DNA of 64,000 nucleotides from an uncultured bacterium (GCA_934875675.1 CAKXIK010000003.1:22837-86836), one strand, 5' to 3'; counted from the first letter of the stretch, positions 35,048 through 43,943 are shown. Program-made: numbers and translations. The notes: generated from the sequence alone by a model not told the origin.

Positions 35048-35064
35048 GAGATAAAAATAAAAAA

Positions 35065-35079
35065 GCAACAAAAAGTTGA
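35065..35079. promoter_or_regulatory. Operator site 2 (GCAACA-N3-AGTTGA)
   Basis: Two mismatches from the dyad, but with a perfect CAAC-A5-GTTG core; it overlaps the -35 box of the rightward promoter, 40 bp (about four helical turns) from site 1. Confidence 0.6.
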
Positions 35080-35104
35080 CAAAAAGCAAAAGCAGTGGTA
35101 CGAT
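35076..35104 (+). promoter_or_regulatory. Rightward promoter of the phage-like gene cluster
   Basis: Perfect TTGACA (35076-35081), 17-bp spacer, TACGAT (35099-35104). A half-site GCAACA at 35107-35112 lies at the expected transcription start. The leader to the first gene is about 180 bases and contains operator site 3. Confidence 0.75.
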
Positions 35105-35168
35105 ATGCAACATAACGAAGCAAAAACCTGAATTTATCCTGAACGAACAGAATAAGCCGCGACAAATA

Positions 35169-35183
35169 GCAACAAAATGTCGC
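35169..35183. promoter_or_regulatory. Operator site 3 (GCAACA-N3-TGTCGC)
   Basis: One mismatch from the dyad GCAACA-N3-TGTTGC, in the leader 104 bp beyond site 2. Confidence 0.6.
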
Positions 35184-35292
35184 ATGCTTGAAAACGCGCC
35201 TAAACTCTAATAGAAATTTTTATTTTTAGAGCATTCTCAGTTTATCATAAAAACAGTACAAATATCCGTACTTTGGAAAGGAGTAACAAATT

Positions 35293-35517
35293 TTGGGGAG
35301 AAAGAAAAAGATCAGACCACCCAAAGCGCATGAAATTCGTCCGTTTACCGGAGATACCGTGTTTCTGGCAAGACTGTGGTACTTGGGACGGTGTGCGGGG
35401 TGTACAGCACTGCATACGCTGAATATTCAACAGATTGCGCGGTTGATGCATCGCTCACAAGACAATATCCGTGAGGCGATTGGCGCGCAATGGCTTCGAC
35501 CGGAAGACAGGGGATAG
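35293..35517 (+). CDS. Small HTH-like phage protein
   Basis: A 74-residue basic protein starting with TTG 35293 behind GGAAAGGAG (35275-35283). The segment LNIQQIARLMHRSQDNIREAIG resembles a helix-turn-helix, so it may be an early regulator or a DNA-binding packaging protein. It is the first gene after the rightward promoter. No family name recognised. Confidence 0.6.
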   Translation: MGRKKKIRPPKAHEIRPFTGDTVFLARLWYLGRCAGCTALHTLNIQQIARLMHRSQDNIREAIGAQWLRPEDRG

Positions 35518-35535
35518 GAATCGGGGTGAAAAGAG

Positions 35536-35787
35536 ACGTACATCGGGATCGGCGTTCAAAAAGGGGTCCGCGTCAAAAAGGAGGATGCCTTTGCGTATGC
35601 GATTGCACATTTGAGGGAGTTATCGCAGGAGGAATTGCAAAAATCGCCGTTGGTGCTGCTTAGTGACGAGGAGCGGACAGAATTTGTGCAGTGGTTCTTT
35701 TCGGGCGCATTTGTGGAGAGGAAGGAGAATTTTGAGGATGAAAAGTGTGTGATAAACAAGAGAAGGGAGGGATTTGATGATATTTGA
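35536..35787 (+). CDS. Small protein with no early ATG/GTG/TTG start (probable ACG start)
   Basis: An 83-codon open frame free of stops, giving a well-formed protein (begins (T/M)YIGIGVQKGVRVKKEDAF, contains LVLLSDEERTEFVQWFF, ends REGFDDI). The first canonical codon, TTG 35611, would discard the first 25 residues; ACG 35536 lies six bases after GGGTGA (35524-35529). The frame ends 11 bases inside the next gene, as usual in compact phage operons. A GTG at 35526 opens another, unconvincing frame. Function unknown; the position before a small-terminase-like gene suggests an accessory packaging or regulatory protein. Confidence 0.55.
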   Translation, partial: TYIGIGVQKGVRVKKEDAFAYAIAHLRELSQEELQKSPLVLLSDEERTEFVQWFFSGAFVERKENFEDEKCVINKRREGFDDI

Positions 35788-36088
35788 TAAAAATGATCTT
35801 CATGCGGCGGCGGCGGGTTTGCTCGGCAGCCGGGTGCAGCCGGAGATTGTAAAAAATCCGGAGTTGGCACATGAAATTTGCGCCGGACTGCGAAAAGGAA
35901 AACCGGCGCGCGACGGAACCATCTCTATGGCGCAGGCAATTGTGCTGACGCTCGGGATTCGCGCACTGGAGGGCGAAAAGGGCGCGGCGGAGTTTTTGGA
36001 AAAGCTTTCGCAGCAGCAAACAGAAGAGGTTGCTGCACCCGAGGACGTTTTGGTGCGGGTTGCGTTGGAGCAAACGGAATCGGAATAA
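35777..36088 (+). CDS. Protein in terminase small-subunit position
   Basis: A 103-residue, mostly helical protein ending acidic (LEQTESE). ATG 35777 follows GGGAGGG. It lies directly before the terminase large subunit, the usual place of the DNA-recognising small subunit, but at about 100 residues it is short for that role and I see no clear HTH. The assignment is positional. Confidence 0.5.
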   Translation: MIFDKNDLHAAAAGLLGSRVQPEIVKNPELAHEICAGLRKGKPARDGTISMAQAIVLTLGIRALEGEKGAAEFLEKLSQQQTEEVAAPEDVLVRVALEQTESE

Positions 36089-36110
36089 GAGCGGAGGAAA
36101 GGAGATTATC

Positions 36111-37613
36111 TTGCAGAAAAAGCAAAAGCACCGTGTGCGCAGCGTGACGGTGCAGATTGACCCAAATGCGGTCAATGCGGTTTTCCGGCCGCTGATTGAC
36201 TGCAAAAAACGCTATCTGGTGCTTTATGGCGGTGCGGGAAGCGGAAAAAGCTTCTTTTTGGCACAGCGATATTTGCTGCGGTTGCTTGCCGGCGGGCACA
36301 ACATTCTTGCCGTGCGAAAGGTGGCGCGAACAAACCGGGATTCCACCTTTGCGTTGTTCCGGCAGGTGATCGCACAATGGAAGCTGAATGATTACTTTTC
36401 TGTGCGGGAGAGCGATTGCCGGATTCGCTGCACATTAAACGGCAGCAGCGTTATCTTTGCGGGACTGGACGATGTGGAAAAGCTGAAATCCATCACATTT
36501 GAAAACGGTGTTTTGACAGACATCTGGATAGAAGAAGCCAGCGAGGTGGAGGAAGGCGATTTCAATCAGCTGGACGTCCGTCTGCGAGGGGGAACAGGGC
36601 AAAAACAGATTTGCCTGAGCTTTAATCCCATCAGCGCGAACCATTGGCTCAAGCGTCGTTTTTTTGACCGCAGAGATGAAAAAGCAATGGTGCTGCACAC
36701 AACATACCGCGACAATGCATTTTTGGACGAAGGCTATCGAAGCTTGCTGGAAGGGTATCGGACAAGCGATCCGTACTACTACGACGTGTATTGTCTGGGG
36801 CAGTGGGGCGTATTCGGGCGAACCGTATTTGATGCACACGCGGTGAACCGGAGAATCTCTCAGCTGAGCGGGCATCCACAGCGGGGGCGGTTTTCCTTTG
36901 CAACACGGTTTGACTCTTTGGCACAGCAACTGCGGATTGAGGATGAGAGCATTCAGTGGGAGAGTGCTCCGGACGGCGAAATTTCCATTTATGCAGAGCC
37001 GGAGAACGGCGTGCCGTATGTTGTGGGGGCAGATACCGCAGGCGAGGGCAGTGACTTTTTTGCGGCGCAGGTGCTCAACAACGTCACGGGGGCGCAGGTT
37101 GCCGTGCTGCACAGTGCATTTGATGAGGATGTGTTTGCAAAACAGCTGTATTGCCTGGGGCAGTATTATCACCGCGCATTGATTGGGATTGAGGCGAATT
37201 TCAGCTCGTATCCGATTCGCGAGCTGGAGCGGCTGGGGTATGAGCATCAGGCGGTGCGCATGACGGAGGACAGTTTTACGCATGCGCCCAAGAAATCCTT
37301 CGGGATTCGCACCACCGCGCAGACCAGACCGGTGATGCTTGCCGGATTGGTGCGTGAGGTGAGAGAAAATTCGGAGCTGCTTTTTGATCCGGCAACTCTG
37401 ATGGAACTGCTGACCTTTGTACGCAATGAACACGGCAGGCCAGAGGCTCAAAGCGGCTCACACGATGATTTGGTGATGGCACTTGCCATTGCACACTATA
37501 TTCGCCCACAGCAGGAAAGCGAGAAGCAAATTGTGAGGCTGCACCAAGCTGCTTTGCCGCAGGAACTGCAGACGGATGACGATAGGACAGGAAATGGAGT
37601 GATGATGTGGTGA
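36111..37613 (+). CDS. terL: Phage terminase large subunit (PBSX-like)
   Basis: DNA-packaging motor. The 500-residue protein has the ATPase Walker A-like GGAGSGKSFFLAQRYL near residues 45-60, Walker B ILTDIWIEEASEV-type segment (acidic pair EE), coupling motif SFNPISANHWLK, and a nuclease domain with acidic residues (VVGADTAGEGSDFFAAQV and HDDLVMALAIAHY). TTG 36111 is the start, six bases after AGGAAAGGAG. All motifs look intact, so packaging activity is plausible. It overlaps the next small gene by four bases. Confidence 0.92.
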   Translation: MQKKQKHRVRSVTVQIDPNAVNAVFRPLIDCKKRYLVLYGGAGSGKSFFLAQRYLLRLLAGGHNILAVRKVARTNRDSTFALFRQVIAQWKLNDYFSVRESDCRIRCTLNGSSVIFAGLDDVEKLKSITFENGVLTDIWIEEASEVEEGDFNQLDVRLRGGTGQKQICLSFNPISANHWLKRRFFDRRDEKAMVLHTTYRDNAFLDEGYRSLLEGYRTSDPYYYDVYCLGQWGVFGRTVFDAHAVNRRISQLSGHPQRGRFSFATRFDSLAQQLRIEDESIQWESAPDGEISIYAEPENGVPYVVGADTAGEGSDFFAAQVLNNVTGAQVAVLHSAFDEDVFAKQLYCLGQYYHRALIGIEANFSSYPIRELERLGYEHQAVRMTEDSFTHAPKKSFGIRTTAQTRPVMLAGLVREVRENSELLFDPATLMELLTFVRNEHGRPEAQSGSHDDLVMALAIAHYIRPQQESEKQIVRLHQAALPQELQTDDDRTGNGVMMW

Positions 37614-37756
37614 GAAAAATTCGGCAATGGATTTTGCGCTGGCTCGGCATCCAGCAGATTTTGGAGAGACTGACCGCCTTGGAACGAAAGGACGTACCGG
37701 CAGACGGAGAAAAATTTGCAGTTCCGGCGGACGTGATCGGGGAATGGCTGCAATAA
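37610..37756 (+). CDS. Small protein between terminase and portal
   Basis: A 48-residue basic/amphipathic peptide (begins RKIRQWILRWLGIQQILERL) starting at GTG 37610, overlapping the terminase stop (GTGA). It is followed by portal after 36 bases. No family recognised; the length is below usual gene-calling limits but the coupling and composition favour a real gene. Confidence 0.5.
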   Translation: MRKIRQWILRWLGIQQILERLTALERKDVPADGEKFAVPADVIGEWLQ

Positions 37757-37792
37757 CAGGCGGGCTGCCGCCAGAGGGGAGAAGATAACACG

Positions 37793-39391
37793 ATGGTTAC
37801 GAAATTATGGCAGGATTTTCAGGACGGAGTTGCATTTCAGCGACAAATGGGCTTTGTGGACGAGTTCCCGCGCTATGTCCGGTTCAAAGAGGGAGATCAG
37901 TGGGCGGCACCCACGGAACGAACGCGCAATTTGCCGCGACCGGTGTTTAACATCGTCGAGATGTTTATTCGCAACAAGCGTTCCTCGGTGCTGAATCAGG
38001 CAATCAGCATGGCGTTTTCACCGTTGGAGGCAGAGGAGGGAGAGGCGAAGAAGCGCGCCGAGCAAAATGCACACGACATGACGGATTACGCCAAGCTGCT
38101 CTGGAACCGGCTCGGGCAGGATGCATTGAGCGCAGAGTTGATTGATGATGCGGCGACACTGGGAACGGGTGTGCTGCACTACTATTATGATGACAGCATC
38201 CGTTTTGCAGGCGGCAGACCTTGTTTGGGTGAGATTCGCGGCGAGAGCATTGACCCGCTGAGCATCTTTTTTGCCAATCCGCAGCTTTGCGATGTGCAGA
38301 AGCAGGAGTACCTATTGATTGCCTCGCGCCGGAAGGTGGAGGAAACGCGTGCGCTTGCCAAGCAGTTGGGATGCAGCGCAGAACAGATTGCCTGCATTGT
38401 ACGTGATGAGGTGGACAACGGCAATTACGGCACCGAGCCGGTTGAGCCGGGAAGCAATGATTTTTGCACGGTGCTGACGCGGTATTACAGAAAAGACGGC
38501 AGGGTTTGTTTTGACCGCGCGACTAAAACCGTGGAGATTGCACGGGAACAGAGCCTGACACCGCCCGGCGGCAGACCGGTGACGCTTTACCCGGTGGTGC
38601 TGATGAACTGGAAGCGGAGAAAAAAGTGCATCTATGGAATCGGAGAAGCAGAGGGGCTGATTCCGAACCAGAAGGCAATCAACTTCAATCTGGCAATGAT
38701 GCTTTTGAGCGTGCAGCAAACGGCATGGCCAAAGCTGCTCAGCACGCCGGGCGCAATCCGGCAGCCGGTGACAAATGAACCGGGTGAGCATCTGATTGAT
38801 TACAGCGCAGGAGGCGGCGGGATTCGGTATCTTTCCCCGCCGGAATTCAGCACGACGGCGGTGGGACTGAGCAACACCATTCTGGAGCTGAGCCGTTCCA
38901 TTGCGGGCGTTTCGGATGTGACAACCGGAGAGATTGCGAGGGGAAGTCTGGCTGCTTCGGCAATTATTGCGCTGCAAAACCAGGCGAAAACGCCGATTGT
39001 GGAGATTCAGCACCGGTATTGGGAGGCCGTTCGCCAAGTTGGCCGAATTTGGGCACAGTTGATTGGTGCGTATTATACCTTCGAACGTCCGATGACGGTG
39101 AGCGAAAACGGAGAACGAAAAAGAAGACTTTTCTGCGGGAGATGCTGCCGCGAAACAGAATTTGATCTGCGTGTGGATGTGGGTGCTTCCAGTGAATTTG
39201 GCGAGGCACTCAGTCAGGCAACGTTAGACAGCTTTCTGCAAAACGGCTATATCACCGTTGATCAGTATATTGAGCTTGCGCCCGACAATGTTGTGTCGTT
39301 TCGGGAACGCTTGCGACAGATGCGTGCCGAAAATCCGGCACAAAATGAATCATCAGTTTTGCCGGAGAAAACCGGCGGAAAGGCGGAATGA
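37793..39391 (+). CDS. Phage portal protein
   Basis: A 532-residue protein at the portal position (after terminase, before scaffold and capsid). It has the alpha/beta character and length of podovirus-type portals: an N-terminal stretch with WQDFQDGVAFQRQMGFVDEF, a central region rich in acidic and aromatic residues, and a C-terminal helical region (QATLDSFLQNGYITVDQYIE). It would form the dodecameric ring through which DNA enters. The ATG at 37793 follows a GGGGAGAAG site. Assigned from position and overall character. Confidence 0.8.
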   Translation: MVTKLWQDFQDGVAFQRQMGFVDEFPRYVRFKEGDQWAAPTERTRNLPRPVFNIVEMFIRNKRSSVLNQAISMAFSPLEAEEGEAKKRAEQNAHDMTDYAKLLWNRLGQDALSAELIDDAATLGTGVLHYYYDDSIRFAGGRPCLGEIRGESIDPLSIFFANPQLCDVQKQEYLLIASRRKVEETRALAKQLGCSAEQIACIVRDEVDNGNYGTEPVEPGSNDFCTVLTRYYRKDGRVCFDRATKTVEIAREQSLTPPGGRPVTLYPVVLMNWKRRKKCIYGIGEAEGLIPNQKAINFNLAMMLLSVQQTAWPKLLSTPGAIRQPVTNEPGEHLIDYSAGGGGIRYLSPPEFSTTAVGLSNTILELSRSIAGVSDVTTGEIARGSLAASAIIALQNQAKTPIVEIQHRYWEAVRQVGRIWAQLIGAYYTFERPMTVSENGERKRRLFCGRCCRETEFDLRVDVGASSEFGEALSQATLDSFLQNGYITVDQYIELAPDNVVSFRERLRQMRAENPAQNESSVLPEKTGGKAE

Positions 39392-39585
39392 GCATGAATT
39401 GCAGCTGCTGTGGAAATGAAATGGCGATTGTGGGAAGCACAATCGCGCTGGAGGGAGACAATTCTCCGGAGGAGCAGACAAAAGTATTCCGGGTTTTGCA
39501 GTTTGCGTGCCGCAATCCGCATTGCAGAGCACATGGCAAGGTGGAAGAGGAGCGAATTCTGCTCAACGGGGAGGTGAATGCTTGA
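39388..39585 (+). CDS. Small zinc-ribbon protein
   Basis: A 65-residue protein with CSCCGNEM and CRNPHCRAH, spacing consistent with a zinc ribbon. The start overlaps the portal stop (ATGA). Zinc-ribbon proteins of this size occur among clostridial phage head genes. Function unknown. Confidence 0.65.
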   Translation: MSMNCSCCGNEMAIVGSTIALEGDNSPEEQTKVFRVLQFACRNPHCRAHGKVEEERILLNGEVNA

Positions 39586-39655
39586 GGAGAAAAGCTTAGC
39601 GACAGCCGTTTATGGCAAAATCGGCTGAAGAAAAAAAAGAAAAGGAGAGGATTGT

Positions 39656-40174
39656 TTGAAGGAACAATGTAAGCCCAGGGAGACGGGGGCGGGCGAGGTA
39701 CTTGAGAAAGCAACCATCCCGGTGCAGGCAGAGGAGGAGCAAGCTCCGGCATTGCAGGAGGAGAATTTTTCTGAGAAGGAAGGGCTGCTTGCAGAACTTG
39801 CGGAATTGACCCGCGAAAAACGCGATCGGGAGCTGTGTGACGATGAAGTTCTTGGCGAGATTTACCGTTCGATGCGCGATGAGGTGATTGAGCTGGTGGA
39901 ATATGCGCGGGAAAAAGGGACAGAGCTTGACCCCGAAGAGGCATTTCATGCGTTGCTGGTGCAGAATTTTGGCTCATTGATTGCACAGGCAGAACAGCGT
40001 GGAGAGGAGCGGGCAATTCGCAGTCTTGCGGAAATTTCTGCGGCAAGCCCGATGGCACTTGGCGGAGGTCAGGCACAGAAAAGCGCGGATTATGGCGCAA
40101 TGGACAATACGGCGTTTGACAAAATGGTTCAAAAGGCACTGCGCGGTGAGCTGCGCAGCAAAAATAGCCTTTAA
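39656..40174 (+). CDS. Putative capsid scaffold protein
   Basis: A 172-residue, highly charged, helical protein starting at TTG 39656 behind AAAGGAGAGG. Its composition (Glu/Lys/Arg-rich coiled coil, few aromatics) and its place just before the major capsid gene are those of scaffolding proteins, which guide procapsid assembly. No sequence motif proves this. Confidence 0.65.
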   Translation: MKEQCKPRETGAGEVLEKATIPVQAEEEQAPALQEENFSEKEGLLAELAELTREKRDRELCDDEVLGEIYRSMRDEVIELVEYAREKGTELDPEEAFHALLVQNFGSLIAQAEQRGEERAIRSLAEISAASPMALGGGQAQKSADYGAMDNTAFDKMVQKALRGELRSKNSL

Positions 40175-40194
40175 TTGAGAAAGGGGAAAAAATT

Positions 40195-41127
40195 ATGGCA
40201 GATACAACAAATACAATTGGTACGGTGAGCACAGAAAACAAAACCTTTTATGAGAAGGCACTCCTTCGCAGACTGACACCCGAACTGGTGTTCGCAAAGT
40301 ACGGTCAGTGTAAGAGCGCACCCAAACATGAGGGAACGACGATTGATTTTCGCCGATTTAATGCAATTACTCCCAAAACACAGGCTCTGACCGAGGGCGT
40401 GACCCCGGACGGCAGCGCATTGAGCGTAACCTCTGTGACGGCAGCCGTTTCGCAGTACGGCGATTTTGTTCGCATCAGCGATGTGCTGGATATGACCGGC
40501 ATTGACCCGGTCATTACAGAAATGGCACAGGTGCTCGGTGAATCCGCCGGCTTGACCATCGATACGGTTGTGCGCAATATTGTGACGGCGGGTACCTCGG
40601 TGCAGTATGCAAACAGCCGTATCAACCGCGCTGCAGTGGTGACGGGTGATGTGCTTTCTGCTGCCGAAATCCGAAAGGCAGTTCGCACACTGCGCCGCAA
40701 CAACGCAAAGCCGCTGGAAAACGGTTACTTCATCGGCATTGTTGACCCGGAAACAGCTTATGATTTGATGAGCGATGCCCTTTGGCAGGATATTTCCAAA
40801 TACAACGGCGGTCAGGCGATTATGGAGGGGGAAATCGGCAAGCTGTGCGGGGTGCGATTTGTGGAGACCTCCAACGCAGCTACCGTTTCCAGCGGTGCGT
40901 CCTCCCCGGTGACGCTGCACCAGACAATGATTGTGGGTGCAGATGCCTACGGTGTGGTAGATATTGCCGGAACTTCGCGCCCGCAGATGATTATTAAGGG
41001 CGTAGAATCGGGCGGCACTTCTGACCCGCTGAATCAGCGCAGCACGGTCGGCTGGAAGGCACTCTTTACGGCGGTTCGTCTGCAGGAGCTTGCCATGATT
41101 CGTATTGAGCATGCAGTGACCGCATAA
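40195..41127 (+). CDS. Major capsid protein (N4-gp56 family)
   Basis: The 310-residue protein matches the N4-gp56-type capsid family in style: N-terminal arm, then KTFYEKALLRRLTPELVFAKYGQ, the EGTTIDFRRFNAITPKTQALTEGVTP-type segment and VSQYGDFVRISDVLDM. These are typical of HK97-fold capsids of the N4-like group. GAAAGGGG lies upstream of the ATG. It is expected to be the main structural product of the cluster. Confidence 0.88.
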   Translation: MADTTNTIGTVSTENKTFYEKALLRRLTPELVFAKYGQCKSAPKHEGTTIDFRRFNAITPKTQALTEGVTPDGSALSVTSVTAAVSQYGDFVRISDVLDMTGIDPVITEMAQVLGESAGLTIDTVVRNIVTAGTSVQYANSRINRAAVVTGDVLSAAEIRKAVRTLRRNNAKPLENGYFIGIVDPETAYDLMSDALWQDISKYNGGQAIMEGEIGKLCGVRFVETSNAATVSSGASSPVTLHQTMIVGADAYGVVDIAGTSRPQMIIKGVESGGTSDPLNQRSTVGWKALFTAVRLQELAMIRIEHAVTA

Positions 41128-41247
41128 ATTTTCAGTGACCGAGAAAAGCGAATTACACGATTGGTGAATTTGCAGAAACTGATCAATGGGTAACGGACAA
41201 ATGTCCGGCGGGATTGTGGGTGGGAATTTTGAAAGGACGGTTTTTCT
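41128..41247 (+). other. Gap after the major capsid gene
   Basis: This 120-base stretch holds no convincing gene or terminator. One open frame here reads through into the next gene in a shifted phase, without a supported start. Confidence 0.4.
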
Positions 41248-41472
41248 ATGGAAAACGAGAAGAAGCTTTTGGATGCAGAGACAGAAAAAACAGCGAAGGA
41301 ATTGGCGGCTCAGCCCAAGGTGCATGTGCGAATTCCGAAAAATGAGCTAAACGAAGACGACTGCGTGGTGCCGGTGAGTGTGAACGGCTACAATTATTTT
41401 ATCAATCGCGGCGAAAGCGTGGAGGTTCCAAAAACGGTGGCGGAGCTGCTGGAGGGCGCGGGCTATATTTAA
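41248..41472 (+). CDS. Small phage head protein, unknown
   Basis: A 74-residue acidic protein after the capsid gene (contains VRIPKNELNEDDCVVPVSVN and ends AELLEGAGYI). GAAAGGA lies before the ATG. In this position it could be a head-decoration or head-completion protein. No family recognised. Confidence 0.55.
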   Translation: MENEKKLLDAETEKTAKELAAQPKVHVRIPKNELNEDDCVVPVSVNGYNYFINRGESVEVPKTVAELLEGAGYI

Positions 41473-41502
41473 TGGGCTGCGCTCAAAAAGGAGGGATTGC
41501 CC

Positions 41503-42081
41503 ATGACAAAGGGAGAAGCAAAGGCGGCGGCACTGCGCTGGCTTGATGAGGCGACCGTGGGTGGCAGAGAGGCAGACAGCGATGAGCTTGCCGATTACAA
41601 AAACCGGATGGACACACTGTTGGACAGTGCCGTGCAGCAATTGGCGACACAGTTTCCGCTTTGCGCTGTTTGGGAAAGCGAGGGTAGCTCTGAAATCACG
41701 CTGCCGGAGGATTTTTATGAGCTGGAAACGGTGCTTTCCCAGACGCAGCAGGGCATTTGGTGTGAATTTTCCGGCATGCAGCGTGTGGGGCAAAAGACCT
41801 TTTTACTCGAACAAGGTGCAGGGTTGCTGCGCTTTTATTATCACCGCCTGCCGCAGCACATTGCTCCGGATGATGAGGACAGCACCGTGCTTGACCTTGC
41901 TCCCGGGACAGAGGATTTGCTTGCGTTGCGTCTTGCTGCAGATGTGACCGCCGGAACAGAAGAAAAAAGTGGTGTCAGCACCATGCTGGATGCCCGTTTC
42001 CAGAATGCGGCACTCAATCGCATGACACAGTGGCAGAATCACCGGACGCGGATTGAAACACGATATGGAGGGCTCTTGTGA
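41503..42081 (+). CDS. Head-tail adaptor-like protein
   Basis: A 192-residue protein resembling gp6-type head-tail connectors: a compact helical protein with the acidic region GREADSDELADYKNRMDTLL and LDLAPGTEDLLALRLAADVT, as in connector family members. ATG 41503 follows AAGGAGG at 41488-41494. The next gene starts at its stop codon (GTGATG). Position supports a neck role. Confidence 0.65.
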   Translation: MTKGEAKAAALRWLDEATVGGREADSDELADYKNRMDTLLDSAVQQLATQFPLCAVWESEGSSEITLPEDFYELETVLSQTQQGIWCEFSGMQRVGQKTFLLEQGAGLLRFYYHRLPQHIAPDDEDSTVLDLAPGTEDLLALRLAADVTAGTEEKSGVSTMLDARFQNAALNRMTQWQNHRTRIETRYGGLL

Positions 42082-43913
42082 TGGCACAGCGGAAAATAAT
42101 GCAGCTGCAGCAGCTATGCGGTGCAGATCTGAGCCACAGTGCCTCCGATGTGGAACTGACACGTTCGCCGGACTGCCCGAACATGATGCGCAGCGTTCCG
42201 GGAAAGGTGCGCAAGCGGATGGGGTATTACTCCGTTGGCACATATAACGGCAGAATCAACGGAAGATATTGCCTTGGTGATACGGAAATTATTCATGCGG
42301 GCAGCAGTTTGTACATCAATGGAGTGATCATGTATTCAGCGATGAAGGATGCATGCAGCACGGGATTTTGCTTTGGCAGCCGTGTCTATTTGCTGGACGG
42401 AAGCAATTATCTTGCTGTTGAGGGAGCAGTTGTAACTCCGGTACAGAATATTGCGAAAATTCCACAGGTGACTGTGTCACGAAATCCGGACGGAAGCGGT
42501 GGGGACGTTTTGGAAAGCGTCAATTTGCTTTCAGATGGTTGGGCAGACGGATTTTACGGCAGCGAAACCGGGAAAACCTATCAGCTAAGTTTTTCCGGTT
42601 TGAATAGTACGGCAGTGAGCGCAAAGGTGCTCAACAGTGACGGCGTTACCACCCGGACGGTTGCGGAAGGGAGCGGGCTTTCGGTGAATCGCTCCACAGG
42701 GGTGGTTACCTTTGCAGCTGCACCGGGAAAATCACCGGTGGAGGGGAAGGACAATGTCTGGATTACCGCATACCGCGACCGCTCCGCGCAGCGCAGCAGG
42801 ATTACAACGAGCGATGTTTGCACCACATACGGCGAGGCGGGGAGCGGTGCCCGCGTCTTTGTGACAGGGTGTTCCGATTACCCAAACCGAGATTTCTGGA
42901 GCGAGGCGGATGATCCGACCTGTTTTCCCGATATCAATTATTCCGTGCTTGGGCAGGATAATGCGCGCATTGTGGGATACAGCGTTTTGGGAGACAGCAT
43001 TGCCGCACACAAAAGCGATGCGGAAGGCAGCATTTATGTTCGTCGCGGCGAGTTGGTGAGCGAAACTGCCGCAGATGGCACGACACACACTTCACTGGCC
43101 TTTCGCACCGGCAGTGTCATCACCGGGCGCGGCGCAATTGCACCCAAAAGCTTTGCGGTACTGGGGAGTGAACCGCTGTTTTTGACGGCGCGCGGTGTCT
43201 GCGCCCTGACGCCGTCCGACCTGATCGGAGAAAAATATGAGCAGATTCGCTTGTTTTATGTGAATGACCGGCTGACGGCGGAATCTGATCTTGCACAGGC
43301 GGCTGCGGTTATTTACCGTGATTTTTATTTGCTTGCACTGCCGGGCGGAACGGTTTATCTGCTCGACGGACTGCAAAAGAATTATGCAGAAGGAGAGCCT
43401 TACAGTAATTTTCAATACGAGTGTTTTGTTTGGAAAGGAGTCAGTGCGCGGTGCCTGTGGGTTGAGGAAAATGCACTTTGTTTCGGGGACGGAAACGGGA
43501 GTGTCTTCCGGTTTTATACGGACGCGGATAATCCTCAGAGCTACCATGACGGCAGCGCGCCGGTTGAAGCGCATTGGCAAACGCCAGACCTGACGGGAAG
43601 CTGTTTTTATAAACCGAAAACCTTTCGACGGTGCAGCATCCGGCTTTCCAGCGCAGTTGCAACATCGGTGCTTGGTACTTACCGCAAGCCGGGCGGTGCA
43701 TGGATTACGGTTCTGGATGCGCCGGGACAAGCGCGATACCTTAAATTTTCCAGACTGCAGTTTTCCAAACTGACCTTTGGATGTGATACTACGCCCAGAA
43801 CCTTAAGTGCACGTTTGGGTATTCATCGCGTGGAAAAAGCGGGATTTCGGTTTTCAAATACAGAACAGGAGCCGTTCGGGTTGGAGGCTATCGCATTTGA
43901 ATATCTGGAATAA
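42081..43913 (+). CDS. Large neck/tail protein, beta-rich
   Basis: A 610-residue beta-rich protein in the place where podoviruses encode neck, stopper or tubular proteins. It contains many short beta strands and repeated aromatic/Gly motifs (VYLLDGSNYLAVEG, then VYLLDGLQKNYAEG). Its length and repeated strand pattern suggest a beta-propeller. ATG 42081 overlaps the preceding stop; GTG 42078 is possible. The absence of any tape-measure gene in the cluster supports a short, non-contractile tail. Exact role inferred. Confidence 0.6.
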   Translation: MAQRKIMQLQQLCGADLSHSASDVELTRSPDCPNMMRSVPGKVRKRMGYYSVGTYNGRINGRYCLGDTEIIHAGSSLYINGVIMYSAMKDACSTGFCFGSRVYLLDGSNYLAVEGAVVTPVQNIAKIPQVTVSRNPDGSGGDVLESVNLLSDGWADGFYGSETGKTYQLSFSGLNSTAVSAKVLNSDGVTTRTVAEGSGLSVNRSTGVVTFAAAPGKSPVEGKDNVWITAYRDRSAQRSRITTSDVCTTYGEAGSGARVFVTGCSDYPNRDFWSEADDPTCFPDINYSVLGQDNARIVGYSVLGDSIAAHKSDAEGSIYVRRGELVSETAADGTTHTSLAFRTGSVITGRGAIAPKSFAVLGSEPLFLTARGVCALTPSDLIGEKYEQIRLFYVNDRLTAESDLAQAAAVIYRDFYLLALPGGTVYLLDGLQKNYAEGEPYSNFQYECFVWKGVSARCLWVEENALCFGDGNGSVFRFYTDADNPQSYHDGSAPVEAHWQTPDLTGSCFYKPKTFRRCSIRLSSAVATSVLGTYRKPGGAWITVLDAPGQARYLKFSRLQFSKLTFGCDTTPRTLSARLGIHRVEKAGFRFSNTEQEPFGLEAIAFEYLE

Positions 43914-43943
43914 GTTCCACAGGAGCAGGGAGAGTGAAAAATA

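Noticed and set aside
36435..37451. A 338-codon minus-strand frame opposite the terminase
   Set aside because: The terminase motifs are on the plus strand; no start signal or protein-like pattern on the minus strand.
41128..41247. A possible gene in the gap after the capsid gene
   Set aside because: The only long frame lacks a supported start and runs out of phase into the next gene.
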